DNA from: Pseudomonadota bacterium
Lineage (GTDB): Bacteria > Pseudomonadota > Alphaproteobacteria > Rhizobiales > Rhizobiaceae
Length of the DNA: 64,000 nt
Direction: 5' to 3'
Assembly (NCBI GenBank): GCA_023419535.1
Contig: JAEZXX010000014.1
Location: 1 to 64,000 of the forward strand
Part shown: positions 24,851 to 32,165 of the stretch, piece after piece
How positions within the stretch are numbered: the stretch's first letter is position 1
How the letters are laid out: each line of letters opens with the position of its first letter
The notes under the pieces: model-generated
Told to the model about the DNA's origin: nothing
Databases searched by the model: none
Seen by the model: the letters and a program-made list of their open reading frames with translations, nothing else
Program-made: the position numbers and the translations under genes

Positions 24851-25825
24851 TCAGACCGTCAGGATCGAGACGCCGGTCGTGCGGCGGGCTTCGAGGTCCT
24901 CGTGGGCCTTGCGCGCGTCCTCCAGCCTGTAGCGCTGGTTGATTCGGATCTTCACCGCGCCGGAGCGCACGACCTCGAACAGCGCGTTCGCCGATTCGCG
25001 GAACTCCTCCTTCGTCGCCGTGTAGCCGAAGAGGCTCGGACGGGTGGCGAAGAGCGAGCCCTTGGTGTTCAGGAGGGCGAGCTGGAAGTCCTCGATCGTG
25101 CCCGAGGACTGGCCGAAGGAGACGAAGAGCCCCTGCCGGCGCAGGCAGTCGAGACTCTTCGGATAGGTGTCGCGGCCGACCGAATCGTAAACGACGTCGC
25201 ATTTGGCGCCGCCGGTGATCTCTGCGACGCGCGCGACGAAATCCTCCGTCCTGTAGTCGATGGCATGGTCGCAGCCGTGCTGCAGGGCCAGCTCGCACTT
25301 CTCCTTCGACCCGGCGGTGCCGATGACGGTCGCGCCGAGATGCTTGGCCCACTGGCAGGCGATCAGCCCGACGCCGCCTGCGGCGGCGTGGAAGAGGATC
25401 GTGGTCCCGGGACCGACCTTGTAGGTGCGGCGCAGGAGATACTCGGCCGTCATGCCCTTCAGCATGATGCCGGCCGCCAGCTCCTCGTCGATCCCGTCTG
25501 GAAGCCTGGCGGTCTGGTCCGCCTTCACGACGACCTCCTCGGCGTAGGAGCCGGCCGCGTTGTTATAGGCGACGCGGTCTCCGACGCTCAGGTCCTCGAC
25601 GCCCTCGCCCACGGCGACGACCGATCCCGCGCCTTCCTTGCCCGGCACGAACGGCAGGGACGGCGCCTTGTAGGTCCCGTTCCGGAAGTAGACGTCGATG
25701 AAGTTGATGCCGGCCGCCTTCTGCCGGACCCGGATCTCGCCCGGTCCGGGCTCGCCCGGATCGCGTTCGCTCCACTCCATTGCGTCGGGTCCTCCGACGG
25801 CGCGAACCAGCATGGCCTTGGTCAA
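24851..25825 (-). CDS. NADPH:quinone oxidoreductase (zinc-independent MDR family)
   Basis: A 324-residue medium-chain dehydrogenase/reductase of the quinone oxidoreductase (Qor) type, which reduces quinones with NADPH in the cytoplasm. The cofactor-binding loop is LFHAAAGGVGLIACQWAKHL with GTAGSKEKCELAL after it. Structural zinc cysteines are absent, as expected for Qor. GINFIDVYFRNGTYKAP near the N-terminus is diagnostic. Start is TTG at 25825, eight bases after GGGAG; an ATG at 25813 would remove four residues. It is followed closely upstream by the pcs gene on the same strand (12 bases), so they may share a transcript. Confidence 0.94.
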   Translation of the reverse strand: MTKAMLVRAVGGPDAMEWSERDPGEPGPGEIRVRQKAAGINFIDVYFRNGTYKAPSLPFVPGKEGAGSVVAVGEGVEDLSVGDRVAYNNAAGSYAEEVVVKADQTARLPDGIDEELAAGIMLKGMTAEYLLRRTYKVGPGTTILFHAAAGGVGLIACQWAKHLGATVIGTAGSKEKCELALQHGCDHAIDYRTEDFVARVAEITGGAKCDVVYDSVGRDTYPKSLDCLRRQGLFVSFGQSSGTIEDFQLALLNTKGSLFATRPSLFGYTATKEEFRESANALFEVVRSGAVKIRINQRYRLEDARKAHEDLEARRTTGVSILTV

Positions 25826-25837
25826 GATGCGTCTCCC

Positions 25838-26566
25838 TCAAGCTTCGCTCGTGCGGCCCCTCAGATGGTCGAGCCCCTGGAGGACCGCGCCGATGAGCAG
25901 CAGGTAGAGCGAGGTGACGACAAGTCCCGCGGTCACCAGCCGGTTCGGCTCGAAGGCGACCGCGACGGCGACGAGCGCCAGCACCCCCCAGAGCGTGGTC
26001 ACGGCGAGGTTGAGCCCACGCAGGCGCTTCACCCGCACCGGATGCAGGAACTTGATGGGCAGGAAGGTGGTGACCGCGCAGAAGAGGATCACCGCGAAGG
26101 TCGCGGCCTCCCCCGGGCGGATCGCGAAGAGCGCGAAGATGACCATGTTCCAGGTCACCGGGAAGCCGCGGAAGAAGTAGTCCTTCGTCTTCATGCGCGT
26201 GTCGGCGTAGTAGATCGCGCTGGTGATGACGATCAGCGCGGCCGACACGAAGGAGAGCCCGCTGCCGACGAGGCCCGACTGGTACAGGGCGAAGGCGGGA
26301 ATCAGCACGTAGGTCGCGTAGTCGATGACGACGTCGAGCGTGTCGCCCGACCAGTTCGGCAGGACGCCCATCACGTCAAACTTGCGCGCCAGCGGGCCGT
26401 CGATGCCGTCGACGATCATCGCCAGCCCGAGCCACAGCCAGAGCGCCACGAACCGCTCCTCCGCGGCCGCGACGATGGCGAGGAAGGCGAGGAAGGCCCC
26501 GCTCGCGGTCAGCAGATGGACGCTGAAGGCGCGCCACTCTTCGGTTTTTCTGGTCACGTCGCCCAT
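25838..26566 (-). CDS. pcs: phosphatidylcholine synthase
   Basis: Pcs condenses CDP-diacylglycerol with choline to make phosphatidylcholine in the inner membrane, a route characteristic of rhizobia and relatives. The 242-residue protein has about seven membrane helices and the modified CDP-alcohol phosphatidyltransferase motif in VDGIDGPLARKF plus PNWSGDTLDVVIDY. FLPIKFLHPVRVKRLR is also typical of Pcs. ATG at 26566 gives the family's usual length and N-terminal distance to RAFSVHLLTASG; ATG at 26617 would add 17 residues. It lies just upstream of the quinone oxidoreductase gene. Confidence 0.93.
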   Translation of the reverse strand: MGDVTRKTEEWRAFSVHLLTASGAFLAFLAIVAAAEERFVALWLWLGLAMIVDGIDGPLARKFDVMGVLPNWSGDTLDVVIDYATYVLIPAFALYQSGLVGSGLSFVSAALIVITSAIYYADTRMKTKDYFFRGFPVTWNMVIFALFAIRPGEAATFAVILFCAVTTFLPIKFLHPVRVKRLRGLNLAVTTLWGVLALVAVAVAFEPNRLVTAGLVVTSLYLLLIGAVLQGLDHLRGRTSEA

Positions 26567-26709
26567 TCGTGTCTTTGCGCCCAGCCGATAGTATGGCGTC
26601 CTGACAGGCGTTGTCATCTGCCTGCGAGTGCGTATCTCCAGGCGGACGACATGAGATTTTCGCGAGAGCGGCCGAGGCCGCGCCGCGAACCTCGAAGGAG
26701 GACGGACCC

Positions 26710-27939
26710 TTGAAACGAGAGATCGCCGTCGTCGGAGGCGGGCTGGCCGGATACGCGGCCGCGCTGGGCTTTGCGGAAGGCGGCTTCGACACCGTGCTTC
26801 TCGCCCCCGCCGCCGCGGCCGACCGCCGCTCCACGGCCCTGATCGGCCCCTCGGTCGACCTCATGGAGCGGATCGGCGTCTGGCCGCGCCTGGCGGGCAA
26901 GGCGCAGGCGATGACCGGAATGCGGATCGTCGACGACACCGGCTCGCTCCTGCGCGCGCCGACGGTGGAGTTCAGGGCCGCCGAGATCGGCCGCGACCGC
27001 CTCGGCGTCAACGTCCTGAACGCCGATCTCTCGGCGGCCCTGCGCGAGGCCGCCGACGCGAACGACCGGCTCGAGATCGTCGAGGACCAGGCGGCCGGGC
27101 TCGATGTCGACGGGGAGTGCGCGCGCATCGCCACCCGGACGGGCCGCAGCATCGAGGCGTCGCTTGTGGTCGCGGCCGATGGCCGCAACTCCCGCCTTCG
27201 CGGCGAGGCCGGCATCGACATGCGGACATGGTCCTATCCGCAGAGCGCGATCGTCCTGAACTTCGGCCACGAGCGGGCCCATGACTGCATCTCCACCGAG
27301 TTCCACCGCCGGGCCGGGCCGTTCACGCAGGTGCCGATGAAAGGCCGCCGGTCCTCGCTGGTCTGGGTGGAGGAGCCCGAGATCGCGGACCTGATCCGGG
27401 ATCTGGAGCCGTCGAAGCTCGCCGCCCGCATCGAGGCCAACATGCATTCGATGCTCGGCGCGGTCGAGGTCGAGGACGGGCTGCAGGTCTTTCCGATCTC
27501 TGGCGGTCACTCGAGCGCGCTGACGGCTCCGCGCCTGGCGCTCGTGGGCGAGGCGGCGCATGTCGTTCCGCCGATCGGGGCGCAGGGGCTCAATCTCGGC
27601 CTTCGCGATGCGGCGGCTATCGTGGAGGCGGCGCAGAGCCGGCGCGACGATCCGGGCGCCGGCGAGGTGCTGCGGCGTTACGAAAGCGCGCGGCGCGTCG
27701 ACATCGCGACGCGCTCCGCCGGCGTCGATCTCCTCAACCGCTCGCTTCTGACCGATTTCGCGCCGACCCGCGTCGGCCGCACGCTCGGTCTCGGCGCCCT
27801 GGCCGCGTTCGGGCCGTTGCGCCGGATGGCGATCCGAGAAGGCCTGTCGCCGGGCGCCGCGCTGCGTCACGGCTGGCGGAGCGCCCGGCCCTTCCGGCAC
27901 GCCCGCGAGGTCGGGGACGGTTCTGACCGGAACGCTTGA
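26710..27939 (+). CDS. FAD-dependent monooxygenase, UbiH/VisC-like
   Basis: A 409-residue flavoprotein of the UbiH/UbiF/VisC/COQ6 hydroxylase group, usually involved in ring hydroxylation during ubiquinone synthesis. Motifs in order: dinucleotide-binding VVGGGLAGYAAALGFAEG at the start, LVVAADGRNSRLR in the middle, and the FAD-ribityl motif LVGEAAHVVPPIGAQGLNLG near residue 280. Which ring position it attacks cannot be judged. The start is TTG at 26710, nine bases after AAGGAGG; no in-frame ATG lies close. It is divergent from pcs and followed by hspQ. Confidence 0.9.
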   Translation: MKREIAVVGGGLAGYAAALGFAEGGFDTVLLAPAAAADRRSTALIGPSVDLMERIGVWPRLAGKAQAMTGMRIVDDTGSLLRAPTVEFRAAEIGRDRLGVNVLNADLSAALREAADANDRLEIVEDQAAGLDVDGECARIATRTGRSIEASLVVAADGRNSRLRGEAGIDMRTWSYPQSAIVLNFGHERAHDCISTEFHRRAGPFTQVPMKGRRSSLVWVEEPEIADLIRDLEPSKLAARIEANMHSMLGAVEVEDGLQVFPISGGHSSALTAPRLALVGEAAHVVPPIGAQGLNLGLRDAAAIVEAAQSRRDDPGAGEVLRRYESARRVDIATRSAGVDLLNRSLLTDFAPTRVGRTLGLGALAAFGPLRRMAIREGLSPGAALRHGWRSARPFRHAREVGDGSDRNA

Positions 27940-27971
27940 TTTGCAGGGGCCGCGAGCGTTATCTCAAGGTC

Positions 27972-28313
27972 ATGGCATCCGCTCACACCGTCCAGACCGC
28001 CCGCTTCTCGATCGGCCAGATCGTCCGCCACCGGATCTTTCCCTTTCGCGGCGTGATCTTCGACGTCGATCCGGAGTTCGACAACACCGAGGAATGGTAC
28101 ATGTCGATTCCGGAGGAGGCGCGGCCGCGCAAGGACCAGCCCTTCTACCACCTTCTCGCCGAGAACGCCGAGAACGAGTACGTCGCCTACGTCTCTGAGC
28201 AGAATCTCGTGCTCGACGAGGCGAGCGGCCCGGTGTCGCACCCTCAGGTGTCCGAGCTCTTCGAAGGCCCGATCGACGGCATCTATCGGCTGCGCGAGCG
28301 GCGCCGCCACTGA
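27972..28313 (+). CDS. hspQ: heat shock protein HspQ
   Basis: HspQ (YccV) binds hemimethylated DNA in vitro, stimulates Lon protease and is heat-induced in enterobacteria. The 113-residue protein carries the family core FSIGQIVRHRIFPFRGVIFD and VDPEFDNTEEWY, then YHLLAENAENEYVAYVSEQN. Start ATG at 27972 sits a few bases after AAGGT. It lies 32 bases downstream of the UbiH-like gene and is closed by a strong terminator. No sigma-32-type promoter is obvious to me. Confidence 0.94.
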   Translation: MASAHTVQTARFSIGQIVRHRIFPFRGVIFDVDPEFDNTEEWYMSIPEEARPRKDQPFYHLLAENAENEYVAYVSEQNLVLDEASGPVSHPQVSELFEGPIDGIYRLRERRRH

Positions 28314-28363
28314 GCGCAGGCCGATCTCGGACCCGGTCTCGACCAGACGCACGACATCATATG

Positions 28364-28390
28364 AAAAAGGCCGCCTTCCGGCGGCCTTTT
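28364..28390. terminator. bidirectional Rho-independent terminator
   Basis: AAAAAGGCCGCC pairs with GGCGGCCTTTT around a short TTCC loop. It sits between the 3' ends of hspQ and the convergent IalB-like gene and has A and T runs that suit both strands. Confidence 0.9.
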
Positions 28391-28415
28391 CGCATTTGTC
28401 GAAAGGGCGTCCGGC

Positions 28416-29084
28416 CTACTGGGCCGGCGCGGCCGCGGCGCCGTCGATCGCCTGACGCTGAGCCTCCTCGAAGCGCTGCCGGCGCGCTTCGGCCTGACCC
28501 TGCAGGGCCTGGTCGAGCTGCTGCTGACGCGCGGCCAGCGCATCGGGCTCCTGGCCCGGGCCGTCGAAGGCGGCCGTGAAGCCCGAAAGCGTCACATTGA
28601 CCGGGTTCTGCTGGCGCTCGAAGTTCGTCGTCGTGACGCGCAGCGTCGATCCGCCCTTCATCGAGGCGATCACCGCGTCGGACAGCTCGATCTCGGCGAT
28701 GCAGCGATCCGGGAAGCAGACCGAATAGCCGAGCGTCTGCGGCGCCTGCTGGTCGACCTGCATCTGGACGCCGGCCGGGATCACGCGGCCGATCGGCACG
28801 ACGGCCTGCAGGATGCGCTGGTTCACCTCGCCGGACACGTCGATGAGGTTCACCGCCGTGATGAGCTGACGGGTGTCGGCGATCAGCGTGTACTGCGTGT
28901 TGCAGATGGTGTTCGCGCCCTGCTCGGCGCAGACCTTGAACCACTCGGCGGGAAGCGCCTGGGCGTTGGCCGGACCGGCAGGAAGCACGGCGGCGGTCGC
29001 GACGATGAATCCGGCGGCCAGGACCGTGCGGTCGATCGATTTCGAGCGGATTGTCACGGCGGCGGTCTTCCTCTGCGCGTCCAT
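28416..29084 (-). CDS. invasion-associated locus B (IalB) family protein
   Basis: A 222-residue secreted protein with an N-terminal signal sequence (VLAAGFIVATAAVLPAGPANA, cleaved near residue 42) and the IalB domain. That domain includes two cysteine pairs (VCAEQGANTICNTQY and VCFPDRCIAEIEL) likely to form periplasmic disulfides, plus IPAGVQMQVDQQ and FTAAFDGP. IalB was named in Bartonella for erythrocyte invasion, but the family is widespread in free-living alphaproteobacteria and the role here is unknown. The C-terminus is a Gln/Ala/Arg-rich helix with low complexity. ATG at 29084 places the signal peptide correctly; upstream in-frame sequence is not protein-like. Confidence 0.9.
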   Translation of the reverse strand: MDAQRKTAAVTIRSKSIDRTVLAAGFIVATAAVLPAGPANAQALPAEWFKVCAEQGANTICNTQYTLIADTRQLITAVNLIDVSGEVNQRILQAVVPIGRVIPAGVQMQVDQQAPQTLGYSVCFPDRCIAEIELSDAVIASMKGGSTLRVTTTNFERQQNPVNVTLSGFTAAFDGPGQEPDALAARQQQLDQALQGQAEARRQRFEEAQRQAIDGAAAAPAQ

Positions 29085-29254
29085 GGGTGGGGTTCGTCCC
29101 GTTTCCCTTATCGAGCCCCGCCGTCTTGCGCAAATGCGGCTGTTTGAAGGCTCCGCGGCGCTCCCTGCGCCGAAGACATGCGGTAGGCACGGGGCCCATT
29201 CTCCGTTAGATTCCGGCTCCAACGCCCCTGCCCGTTCCCGGAGCCAACCCTTTC

Positions 29255-31087
29255 ATGCGGTTCATCCGTCGCACGGCGTCGTGCCGTCTCGCCGTCGTCC
29301 TCATCGCCCTCGCAGGCGCCGCCGCCCCGGCGGCGGCAGCGCCGGTGCACGCCATTGCCATGCAGGGGGACCCGGCGCTCGAGGCCGGGTTCGCGCATTT
29401 CCCCTTCGTCGATCCCGACGCACCGAAGGGCGGGCGTATGGTCTACGGCGTCGCCGGGGACTTCGAGAACGTCAATCCGATCATCGTGCAGGGCGCGGCC
29501 TCCACCGCGCGCGGCATGTTCTTCGACCCCGAGTTCGGCAATCTGGTCTTCGAGTCGCTGATGTTCCGCTCGCCCGACGAGCCCTTCACGCTCTACGGCC
29601 TTCTGGCCGAGAGCGTGGAGACCGACGAGGAGCGGAGTTTCGTCGAGTTCACCTTGAACCCTCAGGCGCGCTTTTCCGACGGGCGGCCGGTGCGCGTCGA
29701 GGACGTGATCTTCACCACCGACATGATGAAGCAGCCGGGCATCGTGCGGCCGCAGTACACGGCCTGGCTCAGCCGCGTCGAGCGCATCGAGAAGGTCGGC
29801 GAGCGGGGCGTGCGCTTCACGTTCAACGAGCGTGCCGACCGCGAGACGCCGCTCCTTCTCGCCGGCCTCCCGGTCCTGCCCGAGCACGATTACGAGCGCG
29901 AGACCTTCGGGCGCACGACGTTGCGCCCGCTCGTCGGCTCGGGCCCCTACGTGATCTCGCAGGTGCAGGCGGGCCAGCGCATCGTCTACGCCAAGAACCC
30001 GGACTACTGGGCGCGCGACCTGCCCGTGAAGCGCGGCTTCGACAATTACGACGAGATCGTCGTCGAGTATTTCCGCGACACCAACGCGCAGTTCGAGGCC
30101 TTCAAGCGCGGGCTGTTCCACATCTACCAGGAGCGCAACCCGACGCAGTGGGCCGTCGGCTACGACTTCCCGGCGGCGCAGGACGGGCGGGTGATCAAGG
30201 AATCCTTTCCGACGGGCCGCTCGGCGAACGTCACCGCCTTCTTCTTCAACACCCGCCGGCCGGTCTTCGAGGATGTCCGGGTGCGCGAGGCGGTGGCGAG
30301 CCTCTTCGACTTCGAATGGGCGAACGCCAACCTGCACCACGGCACCTACACGAGGACCGTCTCCTTCTTCGACAATTCCGAGCTCTCTTCGGTCGGCCGT
30401 CCCGCCAGCGAGGCGGAGCGTGCGTTCCTGGCGCAGTTCCCGGAGGCCGTGAGCCCCGAGGCGATGGAGGGCGAGCAGCGCCCGCCGGTGACGGACGGTT
30501 CGGGCAGCGACCGGGGCGTGCTCCGCGACGCGGTGGCGACGCTTGCCGAGGCCGGATACAGCCTCGATGGCCGCACCATGACCGGACCGGCCGGCCGGCC
30601 GCTCGCCTTCGAGATCGTGGTCCAGACCAACGAGCAGCAGCGGACCGCCCTCGCCTACACCCGGACGCTGGCGCGGATCGGCATCGAGGCGACCGTTCGC
30701 CTCGTCGACGATTCGCAGTACCAGAAGCGGCGCTCGGAGTTCGACTACGACATGATCCTCTCGGCGCTGACGGGCTCGCTCTCGCCCGGCGCCGAGCAGG
30801 TGAACCGCTGGGGCTCGGCCTCGCGGGACGCGGGCGGATCGTTCAACTTCGCCGGCACCGCCGATCCGGCGATCGACGCCGCGATCGACTGGATGGTGCG
30901 CGCCCGCTCGCGCGAGGAGTTCGTCTCGGCCGTTCGCGCCTACGACCGCATTCTCCTGTCGGGGCACTACGTCGTGCCGCTGTACCACGTCGCCGATCAG
31001 TGGCTGGCGCGCTGGCACTTCATCCGGCACCCCGAGACGAGCCCGCTGACGGGCTATTATCTGCCGAGCTTCTGGCGGCAGGATTGA
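29255..31087 (+). CDS. ABC transporter substrate-binding protein, family 5 (YejA/OppA-like)
   Basis: A 610-residue periplasmic binding protein for peptides or similar solutes. A signal sequence ends around residue 28 (LAGAAAPAAAAPVHA). The mature part shows FPFVDPDAPKGGRMVYGVAG, typical of YejA-type proteins, ARFSDGRPVRVEDVIFT and LVGSGPYVISQVQAG, all hallmarks of the SBP_bac_5 fold. It is orphaned: no permease or ATPase genes lie next to it, unlike the yejABEF arrangement. It must use transporter subunits encoded elsewhere. ATG at 29255 is well placed for the signal peptide. Confidence 0.93.
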   Translation: MRFIRRTASCRLAVVLIALAGAAAPAAAAPVHAIAMQGDPALEAGFAHFPFVDPDAPKGGRMVYGVAGDFENVNPIIVQGAASTARGMFFDPEFGNLVFESLMFRSPDEPFTLYGLLAESVETDEERSFVEFTLNPQARFSDGRPVRVEDVIFTTDMMKQPGIVRPQYTAWLSRVERIEKVGERGVRFTFNERADRETPLLLAGLPVLPEHDYERETFGRTTLRPLVGSGPYVISQVQAGQRIVYAKNPDYWARDLPVKRGFDNYDEIVVEYFRDTNAQFEAFKRGLFHIYQERNPTQWAVGYDFPAAQDGRVIKESFPTGRSANVTAFFFNTRRPVFEDVRVREAVASLFDFEWANANLHHGTYTRTVSFFDNSELSSVGRPASEAERAFLAQFPEAVSPEAMEGEQRPPVTDGSGSDRGVLRDAVATLAEAGYSLDGRTMTGPAGRPLAFEIVVQTNEQQRTALAYTRTLARIGIEATVRLVDDSQYQKRRSEFDYDMILSALTGSLSPGAEQVNRWGSASRDAGGSFNFAGTADPAIDAAIDWMVRARSREEFVSAVRAYDRILLSGHYVVPLYHVADQWLARWHFIRHPETSPLTGYYLPSFWRQD

Positions 31088-31114
31088 CGCTTCGCGCCAA
31101 CCGAACGGAGCTCC

Positions 31115-31272
31115 AGCCTTCTCCCGCTTGCGGGAGAAGGTGGCGCGCAGCGCCGGATTAGGGCTTCACAGGGCGCGGGCTTCGGCGAGAAGCTGGTGCT
31201 GTTCGACGAGGGCGGACGGCATGCCCTCATCCGCCTGCCGGCACCTTCTCCCCGCCGGGGAGAAGGACGCGG
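31115..31272. repeat. intergenic palindromic repeat, family B copy 2 (paired units)
   Basis: Two inverted halves: CCTTCTCCCGCTTGCGGGAG at about 31118 with GGCGCGCAGCGCCGGATTAG beyond it, and the mirror half CCCTCATCCGCCTGCCGGCA to CTTCTCCCC-GGGGAGAAGG ending near 31265. Each half has its own hairpin and the halves face each other around a spacer of about 60 bases, a BIME-like structure. It separates the convergent YejA-like gene and the 31287 gene. Confidence 0.8.
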
Positions 31273-31286
31273 TTTGAACGTCGCGC

Positions 31287-31919
31287 TCAGTCCGGCGTGA
31301 TGCCGCGCCATTCCGCTTCGTGGCTGCCCTCGAAATTCCCCATGCCGGGGCGGGTCAGCCAGCCCTTGGGCTCGGCGAAGGACGAGATGCCCTCGCGCAG
31401 GCGGTTCTCGCGCCATGTCAGATTGAAGGCGAAGTACCGCGGGAAGAACTCCATCTGCGAATAGGGCAGATGGTCGTGGACCCACCAGGCGAGCCTCTGC
31501 CAGTCGCCCGGCGCCTGGAAGCGGTCCCAGAAGGCCGGAACGACGATGCAGGCGGTCGCGCCCATGTTGCCGGCGGCATCCCGCCGGTCCCAGATGTGGC
31601 CGGCGTAGTTCGCCTCGTTCCGTCCGCAGCTGTAGCCCGCCCTGCCCGCCTTCTGCGCCTCGTTGCCGAAGCCGTTCACCTCTTGCGAGCGGAAGGACGA
31701 TCGCACGGCTATGCGTCCGAAGGCGTCCTGCATCGGTTCGAGGAGCTCTTCGCAGAGCCGAGTCCCGGCCGCGATGGCGAGGTCCGGGTCCTCTGGGACG
31801 TTCAGAAGGCCGTGGACGGCCGCGATCTCCGAATGGAGGAAGTCTCGCATGAAGAAGGTGCGCGAGAGCCGGACGCGGCCGAATTCGGTGAGGGTCGGGA
31901 CGGAGGTCGGCTTTCGCAT
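31287..31919 (-). CDS. conserved-looking protein of unknown function
   Basis: A 210-residue protein I do not recognise. It has no signal peptide or membrane helix. It begins MRKPTSVPTLTEFGRVRLSRTFFMRDFLHSEI when read in two pieces, contains GTRLCEELLEPMQDAFGRI and SSFRSQEVNGFGN, then YSCGRNEANYAGHIWDRRDA and WWVHDHLPYSQMEFFP. The SxxRSxExN-like stretch and the later His near a Trp-Asp faintly recall M15-type D-Ala-D-Ala peptidases, but the metal-ligand pattern is not convincing. Start ATG at 31919 is the likeliest; the upstream frame to 32009 lies in a repeat. Both flanks are family B repeats. Confidence 0.7.
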   Translation of the reverse strand: MRKPTSVPTLTEFGRVRLSRTFFMRDFLHSEIAAVHGLLNVPEDPDLAIAAGTRLCEELLEPMQDAFGRIAVRSSFRSQEVNGFGNEAQKAGRAGYSCGRNEANYAGHIWDRRDAAGNMGATACIVVPAFWDRFQAPGDWQRLAWWVHDHLPYSQMEFFPRYFAFNLTWRENRLREGISSFAEPKGWLTRPGMGNFEGSHEAEWRGITPD

Positions 31920-32010
31920 CGGCAGGCTCCTGTTCGAACGCTTCCGCGTCAGGCCTTCATCGACCTGCCCTTCGACGAGGCGGCCCCCCGCCCTGCCGGA
32001 GGGCTCCATT

Positions 32011-32140
32011 CTTCTCCCGCTTGCGGGAGAAGGTGGCGCGAAGCGCCGGATGAGGGCTTCGTGGGGCGCAGGCGTCGGTGCCCTTCGATGCCCTCATCCG
32101 CCTGCCCGCACCTTCTCCCCAGAGGGGAGAAGGATGCAGC
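32011..32140. repeat. intergenic palindromic repeat, family B copy 3 (paired units)
   Basis: The clearest copy: CTTCTCCCGCTTGCGGGAGA with GTGGCGCGAAGCGCCGGATG then AGGGCTTCG, a spacer of about 40 bases, and the inverted half CCCTCATCCGCCTGCCCGCA to CTTCTCCCC-GGGGAGAAGG. It lies upstream of the 31287 gene and downstream of mfd, 26 bases beyond the mfd stop codon. Confidence 0.8.
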
Positions 32141-32165
32141 GTCGCCGCCAGCGGCTCTCGCAAAC

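Noticed and set aside
29108..31030. 640-codon open frame antisense to the YejA-like gene
   Set aside because: The plus-strand protein has a clear signal peptide and family motifs; the antisense frame is low-complexity and has none.
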